From assembly GCA_003225595.1 (NCBI GenBank), contig QIAR01000261.1:1-5023 (forward strand): DNA of 5,023 nucleotides, in the 5' to 3' direction. This stretch comes from Acidobacteriota bacterium. Its GTDB lineage: Bacteria > Acidobacteriota > Terriglobia > Terriglobales > Acidobacteriaceae. Position numbers and translations under genes: made by a program. Numbering within the stretch: the first letter of the stretch is position 1; each line of letters begins with the position of its first letter. Positions 1-5,023 of this stretch are shown piece by piece. The notes beneath the pieces were generated by a model. The model did no database searches. It was given only the letters and a program-made list of their open reading frames with translations, and was not told where the DNA came from.

Positions 1-52
1 CAATGGAAATGAGCAACAGCACGACAAAAAGACGAATACTATTTCTGCGCAT
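1..52 (-). CDS. Start of an exported or membrane protein of unknown function (partial at window edge)
   Basis: Only the first 17 codons are visible: MRRNSIRLFVVLLLISI, then one base of the next codon. The pattern of two Arg at the N-terminus followed by a run of Leu, Val and Ile is that of a signal peptide or first membrane helix. The ATG lies inside the end of the lipoprotein gene, in another frame, with a 14-base overlap. GGAGA lies 5 bases upstream, which supports it as a real start. By position it is the next member of the same operon and probably also acts outside the cytoplasm or in the membrane. The product cannot be identified from this fragment. Confidence 0.7.
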   Translation of the reverse strand, partial: MRRNSIRLFVVLLLISI

Positions 53-773
53 ACACTTCTCCGAAAGCTTGATACGGCGGATCGGAAACGATCCTTATAT
101 AGGAGATCAGAGCCTGGATGTCCGATTTGCTCAGAGTATAGCCGTACGGCGGCATGAGCGGTGACCTGTTTAGTGCCGGCCCACCATGGCTGATGATGGC
201 GAGGAGATCCTCATCGCTTATTTTATTCAGTGTGTCGCCTTCGGTGAACCGGTGAGGCTTGACTTCCAAGTTGTCATAATTGGAAACGCGTTCGGGCGTA
301 GATTCCGGATCGTGACAGCGGGAGCAGTATTGGTCGTTGAGTCGGCGTCCGAGAATCTGCTGATAACCAAGGGCGATCTCATCCACCCTCAGTTCTGCGG
401 TTTTTTGCGACTTAGTCATCGTGCTTGCCGTGATCTGGTAGCGCCCGGCTTGCCCGCCCAAGCTAACATTGGCCGAGAACTGTCCGCTCGAGTCGGTAAT
501 TCCGGAGGGAGGATCGAAACTGACGCCCGCAGGCCCCCTGAACACCACCAGCGCACCGGCGACAGCGGTTCCCGCATCATCATTCACCTGCACCACAACC
601 GGCTGAGGAAGTGTTGTGCCGGCGGCAGCAATCTGTTTTCCGCCACTGCTTTCAACGATTGCTGACCCATAGGCGGTCGACTTCGGCGCGGGGGGCGAGG
701 GCGGGTTTTTGCGGCAAGCACAGAGCATGATCGCGAGCGAAAGCAATCCGATTGGAATTGTGGAACGCCTCAT
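39..773 (-). CDS. Predicted lipoprotein: Ig-like domain fused to monoheme cytochrome c
   Basis: The 244-residue protein starts with a short basic and hydrophobic signal (MRRSTIPIGLLSLAIMLCAC). LCAC fits a lipobox, making Cys20 the likely lipidated residue, followed by a Pro-rich linker (24-30). Residues about 37-133 resemble a bacterial Ig-like (Big) beta-sandwich: a Val-rich strand with VQVNDDAG, then VVFRGPAGVSF, SGITDSSGQFSANVSLGG and YQITAST. Residues about 136-233 are a class I cytochrome c domain with CSRCH at 150-154 and a likely axial Met207 in LMPPYGY. It would be an extracytoplasmic electron carrier held to a membrane, with the Ig-like domain as spacer or docking module (inference). 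The frame stays open upstream to 920, but ATG 773 overlaps the octaheme stop as ATGA, has AGGAGG 10 bases before it, and begins a proper lipoprotein signal. The last 14 bases overlap the next gene. Confidence 0.9.
   Translation of the reverse strand: MRRSTIPIGLLSLAIMLCACRKNPPSPPAPKSTAYGSAIVESSGGKQIAAAGTTLPQPVVVQVNDDAGTAVAGALVVFRGPAGVSFDPPSGITDSSGQFSANVSLGGQAGRYQITASTMTKSQKTAELRVDEIALGYQQILGRRLNDQYCSRCHDPESTPERVSNYDNLEVKPHRFTEGDTLNKISDEDLLAIISHGGPALNRSPLMPPYGYTLSKSDIQALISYIRIVSDPPYQAFGEVYAQK
58..62 (-). promoter_or_regulatory. Ribosome binding site of the partial downstream gene
   Basis: GGAGA lies 5 bases before the ATG at 52, within the lipoprotein coding region. It is the main evidence that the truncated frame at the left edge is a real gene start. 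Confidence 0.55.
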
Positions 774-2833
774 CGCTTTTTGGCCTCCTGCTTGCCGGAG
801 CCCTTCTGCGACATCATAAACGCGGTGAGCGCTCGGGCATCTTCCTCGCTCATATTGCGGTTGGGCTCGGTGGTTCCCGGACGCAATGCCTGCGGATTCC
901 TCAGCCACCGATAAATCCACGCGGCATTCAGGCGCGAGCCGACCTGTGTGAGAGTAGGGCCGATGTAACCCTTGTCTATCTTCGGATCAATGATATGGCA
1001 GGACTGGCAGGCGTATTTGGAATAGAAGAGCTGTCTCCCTTGCTCCACCTGGGACGACGAGTAGCCGGACTCGGGCATCGAGTCCCGATCAAACGCCGGA
1101 GTCTGATACACGGTCATGATGTAGTCGCTGAGAGTCGCGATCTCAGCATCGGTGAGGTTGAATTTTGGCATCCGGCGGATGAGCGCCGGCCGCAAGGTGT
1201 TCGGATTCTTCAGAAAATCATCCAGCCATTTACGCTGCACCGCGCTACCTTCGAGGGTAAGGTCGGGAGCCATATCGCCGCCTCGGCCATTTATTGTGTG
1301 GCAACTAAAGCAAGCAAGGTCGTTCATAAGTTGTCCCGCCTTGCCTGCGGGCTGGTAGTTGGAGACCGCCATTGCGGGAACGGTTAGTGCCGCCGGCATA
1401 GTCTGCGCCTGGTCCGTAAACGAGAGAAGTGCGGTGGTGAGGGCATCGACCTGCGCCGGATTAAAGTTGTATTGCGGCATCTTCAATCCGGTCCCAAACG
1501 CGCGCGGCTGCTTGATCTTATTGACGATGTAGTCCGGCAATGTGTGCTGCATACCCGGAATGAAAATCAGTAAAGATATGGGCTTGCTTCCGATGCGGGT
1601 CAACTCGGGAGCAAATCTCTCCGGCTTCTTGATGCCACTGATCTCGTGGCAGGAGGCGCAGCCATATTCTGTAACCAGAGTTTTGCCGTGCGCGATCTGC
1701 TCGGGTGTGGCCGGATCCAGATGCACATTAGCCAGCAGGTCGGAATCGGTTTTGCTGCTGAGAAATCCGGTAAGCACGTCCGCCTGTTGATCGTTAAAGC
1801 GGTAGTGCGACATGGCAGTGCGGGGGTCGTAGATGCGAGGATTACGGATCCAGGCTTGCAGCCACTCAGGTTTTACTTTGCTGCCGACGCGGGTGAGTTC
1901 GGGCCCGATGTCTCCACCGACGAGATTGCCGGCCGCGTTCTGCACGGCATGACAGGATGCGCAGAACGATTCCCCGTAAACACTGGCGCCCGCCTGCGGG
2001 TCGGGAGCTGACTTCTGCGCTGCGGAGCTGATAGGTATCGTGTCATCCCGCACAGGTGTGCTGTTGGCAATCAGGAAGGCAGAGATATCGCGCGCATCCT
2101 CGTCCTTCAGCAGAAAGTTCGGCATTGTGGCCGATGCGGCGTAGGCCCGCGGGTCTTTGAGCCAGGCAAAAATCCATTCACGCGTGGTCTTGTCAGCGAT
2201 GTGGCTGAGCGGTGGAGGATCGTCGGTTGCATTCATGGTGCTGCCGTCCGGCAATTTCACCGTGTGGCAATGGACACAACCGAAACGAGTCAAAAGAGCC
2301 CGTCCCTGATTCAGTTGCGGCGTTCCAGCGAAAGAGGCGCGGTGGCATTGGCCACAAGAGGACTCGATGTAGCGCGTGGGAACTAGCGGCTGCTCCCATG
2401 CCAGCGTGCTGCGATGTGCTTCCTCAACCGTGGTAGCAGCTCCCTGCCCGCGATGGCAGATCACGCAGCCAAATTGATCAGAAGAATGCGGGATCACTGG
2501 ATGGCGCCGGTAAGGTTGTGTGCTTACGTCCACTAAACTGGCTTCCTTCTGCCCCACATGGCAAGTGGTGCAGCGATCGACAGCACCCAGTTCCGGTAAC
2601 CACATCTGCTGAATACCTCCCCGAAAATGGCGCTGCAGGGTGACGGCATCACCGCGCCCACGAATCATTCGCAAATAGCTCTTCTGATAATGTCGCCATT
2701 CACTGAAATGATTTTTTGCAGGAGCGATAGCCAACGACATCAGGAATAACAAACTGACCACACCGAAGGCGCGAATGGGGTCACCAAATAACTTGTGCCA
2801 TAGGGAGTACGATTTGTCTTGTGGCGATTGCAC
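770..2833 (-). CDS. Membrane-anchored octaheme c-type cytochrome, likely electron acceptor of the Rieske/cytochrome b complex
   Basis: The 687-residue protein has a hydrophobic segment at about 22-38, probably an uncleaved anchor, and eight CxxCH heme sites whose first Cys are at 88, 123, 160, 186, 291, 392, 508 and 609. The first three sites (about 80-165) are close together and lack a clear class I cytochrome c fold; they look like a compact multiheme module. The rest (about 176-674) is five successive monoheme cytochrome c domains, each with a CxxCH, then usually a P-x-L/G-S segment, a W-rich helix and a methionine loop. Candidate axial Met are M237, M341, M452 and M555; the fifth domain has Glu656 there. 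With no cytochrome c1 or f gene nearby, it is the likely partner of the Rieske protein (inference). It starts with GTG at 2833, directly after the upstream TGA, with TGGAGG 6 bases before it. Its stop overlaps the next start as ATGA. Confidence 0.93.
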   Translation of the reverse strand: MQSPQDKSYSLWHKLFGDPIRAFGVVSLLFLMSLAIAPAKNHFSEWRHYQKSYLRMIRGRGDAVTLQRHFRGGIQQMWLPELGAVDRCTTCHVGQKEASLVDVSTQPYRRHPVIPHSSDQFGCVICHRGQGAATTVEEAHRSTLAWEQPLVPTRYIESSCGQCHRASFAGTPQLNQGRALLTRFGCVHCHTVKLPDGSTMNATDDPPPLSHIADKTTREWIFAWLKDPRAYAASATMPNFLLKDEDARDISAFLIANSTPVRDDTIPISSAAQKSAPDPQAGASVYGESFCASCHAVQNAAGNLVGGDIGPELTRVGSKVKPEWLQAWIRNPRIYDPRTAMSHYRFNDQQADVLTGFLSSKTDSDLLANVHLDPATPEQIAHGKTLVTEYGCASCHEISGIKKPERFAPELTRIGSKPISLLIFIPGMQHTLPDYIVNKIKQPRAFGTGLKMPQYNFNPAQVDALTTALLSFTDQAQTMPAALTVPAMAVSNYQPAGKAGQLMNDLACFSCHTINGRGGDMAPDLTLEGSAVQRKWLDDFLKNPNTLRPALIRRMPKFNLTDAEIATLSDYIMTVYQTPAFDRDSMPESGYSSSQVEQGRQLFYSKYACQSCHIIDPKIDKGYIGPTLTQVGSRLNAAWIYRWLRNPQALRPGTTEPNRNMSEEDARALTAFMMSQKGSGKQEAKKR
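784..789 (-). promoter_or_regulatory. Ribosome binding site of the lipoprotein cytochrome
   Basis: AGGAGG lies 10 bases before ATG 773, inside the 3' end of the octaheme gene. The spacing is slightly long but acceptable, and it supports the ATGA-overlap start over the upstream open frame. Confidence 0.6.
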
Positions 2834-3553
2834 TCAATTCCTCCAGGGCCATACCCAGGACCATCCAGGACCGCGGAAGAACGTGCCAACCACCGTGAGT
2901 ACCACCAGTTCGAATAAGAACCAGGTCATGATCCAGTAAGAGAGCGGCTGGGCAGCGAGATAACGACGAAAGGGCGAAGCCGACTGGGGTGAACTTTGTG
3001 CGGCCAGCAGCATGAAGGCGATCACAATCAGCGTTGGGACAAGCGCTACATAAACGTGAAAGTAGGTCAAGAACAGCGACATTGCGACCGCGACCACATA
3101 GCAAATACGTAGACGAGATTGGCGGTCTTGCAGGAATAAACCTTCAGCTTCGATGTTAATGTTGAAGTAAGGGATGACGATCAACGCTATGATCACTAGT
3201 GTCGGAACCAAGACTCCGGCTACGACCGGCGGAAAATAGTGCAGCATTTCCTGCAGTCCGAGAAAGTACCAGGGCGCCTTCGCGGGGTTGGGAGTGTGCG
3301 AGGGATCGGCAACACCTTCTAGGGGCGCATTGAACAGCAGCGCGATCCATACCAGCAAGATAGACAGAACTTCGATAGCAACCAACGCGCGGAACAATAC
3401 TTCCGGGAAAGTCTGTACCTGATCTTCGTCGACCGCTTTCACCTGAGCCGAGGTGCGGCGCGTAACGAACACTACGCGCCTTGGCGATTTCCGTGCATTC
3501 GAATCCACGCCGGTGACGAAATCTTTTTTATCTTTACTGGGCGGATCCGTCAT
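2834..3553 (-). CDS. Subunit IV-like protein (C-terminal half of cytochrome b)
   Basis: The 239-residue membrane protein supplies the remaining cytochrome b helices and part of the quinol (Qo) site. The first 50 residues are polar and basic, probably cytoplasmic. Hydrophobic segments lie near 54-75, 107-130, 150-166, 168-184 and 205-224, one or two more than the three of plant or cyanobacterial subunit IV. The segment PNPAKAPWYFLGLQEM (88-103) is where the PEWY loop of cytochrome b lies; here it reads A93-P94-W95-Y96, so the usual Glu is absent. The protein ends in an aromatic tail, FRGPGWSWVWPW (226-237). The ATG at 3553 overlaps the upstream stop as ATGA and has AAGGAGG 4 bases before it. 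The frame stays open upstream as far as 3898, but that stretch only mirrors the cytochrome b6-like gene. The TGA stop directly abuts the next GTG start. Confidence 0.93.
   Translation of the reverse strand: MTDPPSKDKKDFVTGVDSNARKSPRRVVFVTRRTSAQVKAVDEDQVQTFPEVLFRALVAIEVLSILLVWIALLFNAPLEGVADPSHTPNPAKAPWYFLGLQEMLHYFPPVVAGVLVPTLVIIALIVIPYFNINIEAEGLFLQDRQSRLRICYVVAVAMSLFLTYFHVYVALVPTLIVIAFMLLAAQSSPQSASPFRRYLAAQPLSYWIMTWFLFELVVLTVVGTFFRGPGWSWVWPWRN
2840..2845 (-). promoter_or_regulatory. Ribosome binding site supporting the GTG start of the octaheme cytochrome
   Basis: TGGAGG lies 6 bases before GTG 2833. The intervening bases are the last sense codon and the stop of the subunit IV-like gene. The next in-frame Met codons fall inside or after the membrane anchor, so the GTG is the start that keeps the anchor. 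Confidence 0.7.
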
Positions 3554-4329
3554 TGCGCCTCCTTCCCAACTGGCTGGGGTCTCACAGCAGCGGGCTCGCT
3601 CTGCTGTGTGTAGAGACCACCATCTTTGCGAATCCGCCAGAAGTGAATGCCGATAAAGAAGAATGCCGCCAGTGGGAGGATCATGCAGTGCAGTACATAA
3701 AACCGCAGCAGTGCATTGGCATTCACCAGATTGCCACCCAGGAGCAGGAAATGAATCTTGTTTCCCAGTAAAGGAACGGCCGATGCAATGTTTGATCCCA
3801 CAGTAATCGCCCAGAACGCTAGCTGATCCCATGGCAGGAGATAGCCGGTATAGCTGAGCAGTAATGTAAGCAGCAGCAAAACTACGCCGATCACCCAATT
3901 GAATTCACGCGGAGGCCGGTAGGCTCCGCGATAGAAGACCTTGAACATATGTGCGAACACCAGCAACACCATGGCGTGCGCCGACCAACGGTCCAGGTTG
4001 CGCAGAAACAGTCCGGAAGAAACCACGAACTGCAGATCCTTAGTATCGGCGTAGGCCTGGGGTACTGAGGGATGGTAATAGAGCATTAGCAGAATGCCGG
4101 TCACCACCAGTATTACAAAAGTGCCGAACGTCAGTGTTCCCAGGTACCACGTTGCGCTGAAGTTAAGCATGCGGCGCCGAACCTTGGTCGAGAACAGGTG
4201 CAGAAATATGTTTTGCTGGATAGCAAGCGAGCGGTGAAGCGTGCTGGTGCCGGTGCCGCTGCGAAAGATGGAGCGCCAGACGCGGCTCTCGCGCAAATTC
4301 TCAAAATATTCAGCAGCCGTTTTGGCCAT
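3550..4329 (-). CDS. Cytochrome b6-like subunit (N-terminal cytochrome b), heme-binding
   Basis: The 259-residue membrane subunit has the four helices that hold the two b hemes of a quinol:cytochrome c oxidoreductase. Helix A is near 62-85, helix B near 114-134, helix C near 145-164 and helix D near 209-232. The motifs TGYLLPWDQ (161-169) and RPPREFNWV (138-146) match cytochrome b6. In helix D, H214 and H229 are 15 apart, the b6f-type spacing (14 in bc1). In helix B, H127 is present, but the partner 14 residues earlier is Asp113 (NLDRWSAH, where b6 has IHRWSAS). There is no Cys at the b6 Cys35 position (Tyr62). The first 45 or so residues are a soluble, basic extension. I chose the ATG at 4329 over the TTG at 4335: GAGGG lies 7 bases upstream of the ATG but only 1 base from the TTG. 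The stop overlaps the next start as ATGA. Confidence 0.95.
   Translation of the reverse strand: MAKTAAEYFENLRESRVWRSIFRSGTGTSTLHRSLAIQQNIFLHLFSTKVRRRMLNFSATWYLGTLTFGTFVILVVTGILLMLYYHPSVPQAYADTKDLQFVVSSGLFLRNLDRWSAHAMVLLVFAHMFKVFYRGAYRPPREFNWVIGVVLLLLTLLLSYTGYLLPWDQLAFWAITVGSNIASAVPLLGNKIHFLLLGGNLVNANALLRFYVLHCMILPLAAFFFIGIHFWRIRKDGGLYTQQSEPAAVRPQPVGKEAQ
3558..3564 (-). promoter_or_regulatory. Ribosome binding site of the subunit IV-like gene
   Basis: AAGGAGG, close to the full Shine-Dalgarno consensus, lies 4 bases before ATG 3553 and within the last codons of the cytochrome b6-like gene. It fixes this start and argues against the longer open frame reaching 3898. Confidence 0.75.
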
Positions 4330-4331
4330 GC

Positions 4332-4823
4332 TCAAACCCTCACGAATTGCATGGGGCGGATGGCGGCGGAACGGTCCACCATCAGGTCGCCCTCGTCGCT
4401 GACCCAGGTCCGCAGCCAGGGCAGTGGCTTGGGCGCGGGGCCCTCAATTTTTTCGCCTTCACGCTTGAATTTGCTGCCGTGACATGGACAGGCAATGATG
4501 CCTAGCTCGGGCTTCCAAACGGTCAAACATCCCAGATGGGTGCAGGCCGCGCCCAATGCGAAGAACCCTTCCTTGGCGTGGATGAGGTATATACCGGAGT
4601 TGACATCCAGGGTGACAGAATCGATCGGATAGCTGTCCGGCCTGCCCGCATTGACAATCGGCGATGGCTCGAAAAGCACGTTGGGAGACAAGAACTGGTA
4701 AGCGAAGACCGTTGTCCCGGCCGCGGCGATGCTCAGGGAGCCCAGTCCAAGTTTCAGGAAAAAATCCCGGCGATTAAGTTCCTTGCCAGCCTCCGGCTTG
4801 GGTTCGTATTTCTCCTCAGGCAT
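4332..4823 (-). CDS. Rieske 2Fe-2S iron-sulfur protein of a cytochrome bc/b6f-type complex
   Basis: The 163-residue protein takes the first electron from quinol at the Qo site and hands it to a c-type cytochrome. The N-terminus has a twin-arginine-type motif (NRRDFFLK, R18-R19) followed by a hydrophobic stretch at about 24-45, which would be the uncleaved membrane anchor, with the cluster domain outside the cytoplasm. The two cluster boxes are intact: CTHLGC at 94-99 and CPCHGS at 112-117. C94, H96, C112 and H115 should bind the 2Fe-2S cluster, and C99 and C114 should form the disulfide. A Pro-rich loop (GPAPKPLPW, 128-136) follows, as in the family. The usual Tyr two residues after the Ser of the second box is Phe119. 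The size fits short bacterial Rieske subunits. The ATG start has a weak AAAAGG 5 bases upstream and sits 2 bases after the preceding stop. It ends in TGA 2 bases before the cytochrome b ATG. Confidence 0.96.
   Translation of the reverse strand: MPEEKYEPKPEAGKELNRRDFFLKLGLGSLSIAAAGTTVFAYQFLSPNVLFEPSPIVNAGRPDSYPIDSVTLDVNSGIYLIHAKEGFFALGAACTHLGCLTVWKPELGIIACPCHGSKFKREGEKIEGPAPKPLPWLRTWVSDEGDLMVDRSAAIRPMQFVRV
4337..4341 (-). promoter_or_regulatory. Ribosome binding site of the cytochrome b6-like gene
   Basis: GAGGG lies inside the last codons of the Rieske gene, 7 bases before ATG 4329. This spacing supports the ATG over the in-frame TTG at 4335, which would be only 1 base from the motif. Confidence 0.7.
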
Positions 4824-4825
4824 GT

Positions 4826-5023
4826 CTACCTTTTGGTCGCGACTGCAGGGGTTTTCGGCCGCACCCCAGCATCAATCGCCTCGATCGAAATCAGCCCGGT
4901 GGGCTCGGCGGGGACCAAGTTGTAGGACTCCATGCTGATGGTGCCTACAGGACAGCGCATTGCGCACAAGCCGCAGCGAATACAACGGGTTTCATCTTTC
5001 AGCATGGCCGAGCCGGTAACGAT
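4826..5023 (-). CDS. 4Fe-4S ferredoxin-type protein, C-terminal part (partial at window edge)
   Basis: This is the last 65 codons of an iron-sulfur protein whose start lies beyond the right edge. Residues 14-24 of the visible part form a CxxCxxCxxxCP motif (CIRCGLCAMRCP), the standard ligand set of one [4Fe-4S] cluster of bacterial ferredoxin folds. The run before it ends in LKDETR, as often seen just ahead of such motifs. After the cluster comes a tail of about 40 residues with no membrane segment, so this part is probably cytoplasmic. It ends in TAG, 2 bases before the Rieske ATG, so the two genes are almost certainly in one operon. The whole protein could be a small two-cluster ferredoxin or the end of a larger FAD-dependent oxidoreductase with a ferredoxin domain; the visible part cannot decide. 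Electron transfer to or from the quinol-oxidising complex is inferred from position only. Confidence 0.85.
   Translation of the reverse strand: MVTGSAMLKDETRCIRCGLCAMRCPVGTISMESYNLVPAEPTGLISIEAIDAGVRPKTPAVATKR

Noticed and set aside
186..665. A 159-codon open frame on the plus strand, antisense to the lipoprotein cytochrome
   Set aside because: It is a shadow of the Ig/cytochrome c gene; the translation shows no coherent fold or motif.
774..920. N-terminal extension of the lipoprotein frame upstream of ATG 773
   Set aside because: It overlaps the end of the octaheme gene, encodes a polar stretch without a signal, and would bury the lipobox signal; the ATGA overlap start with a good ribosome site is better.
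752..1387. A 211-codon open frame on the plus strand, antisense to the octaheme cytochrome
   Set aside because: It lies fully opposite a clear multi-domain cytochrome gene, its translation has no recognisable domain, and antisense frames of this length are common in GC-rich genes.
2781..3104. A 107-codon minus-strand frame across the subunit IV/octaheme junction
   Set aside because: It overlaps two well-supported genes in a different frame and shows no domain.
3554..3898. N-terminal extension of the subunit IV-like frame
   Set aside because: It overlaps the end of the cytochrome b6-like gene in another frame; ATG 3553 has a near-consensus ribosome site and begins the family-like sequence.
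4330..4335. TTG start two codons upstream of the chosen cytochrome b6-like ATG
   Set aside because: It overlaps the Rieske stop and lies only 1 base from the ribosome site, whereas the ATG has a normal 7-base spacing.
4536..4925. A 129-codon plus-strand frame opposite the Rieske and ferredoxin genes
   Set aside because: It is antisense to two genes with intact iron-sulfur motifs and has no recognisable content.

Overview
All recognisable genes lie on the minus strand, so the window is best read from its right edge (5023) to its left edge (1). It is one tightly packed respiratory gene cluster encoding a Rieske/cytochrome b quinol oxidoreductase with a b6f-like split cytochrome b, together with c-type cytochromes that probably act as its electron acceptors. 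It appears chromosomal. I see no mobile element, RNA gene, CRISPR array, promoter or terminator.

Order of transcription: (1) the C-terminal 65 codons of an iron-sulfur protein with a [4Fe-4S] motif, cut by the window edge (4826-5023); (2) a Rieske 2Fe-2S protein with a twin-arginine-type signal anchor (4332-4823); (3) a cytochrome b6-like subunit carrying the heme-binding helices (3550-4329); (4) a subunit IV-like protein corresponding to the C-terminal half of cytochrome b (2834-3553); (5) a membrane-anchored c-type cytochrome with eight CxxCH motifs (770-2833); (6) a predicted lipoprotein joining an Ig-like domain to a monoheme cytochrome c domain (39-773); (7) the first 17 codons of another gene with a hydrophobic N-terminus (1-52). 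No junction has more than 2 untranslated bases and three genes overlap, so co-transcription and translational coupling are likely.

How they would work together (inference from the families): the split cytochrome b and the Rieske protein oxidise quinol in the membrane. No cytochrome c1 or cytochrome f gene is present, and the octaheme cytochrome sits where it would be expected, so it probably takes electrons from the Rieske protein. It or the lipoprotein cytochrome would pass them on outside the cytoplasm. The ferredoxin-like protein upstream may link a cytoplasmic donor or regulator to the complex.

The organism is a Gram-negative-type bacterium of moderately high GC. A split cytochrome b with a multiheme c subunit and an Ig/cytochrome c lipoprotein recalls Acidobacteriota or related non-photosynthetic phyla, but this is an impression from protein style and not a database result.

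The most unusual point is that the first heme-binding histidine of cytochrome b (H86 in b6, H83 in mitochondrial cytochrome b) is an aspartate, in an otherwise well-preserved subunit. The Qo-site PEWY motif reads APWY, the heme-cn cysteine of b6f is absent, the Rieske cluster-tuning tyrosine is phenylalanine, and the last heme domain of the octaheme protein has glutamate where the axial methionine is expected. The complex looks complete but probably redox-tuned in a non-standard way.
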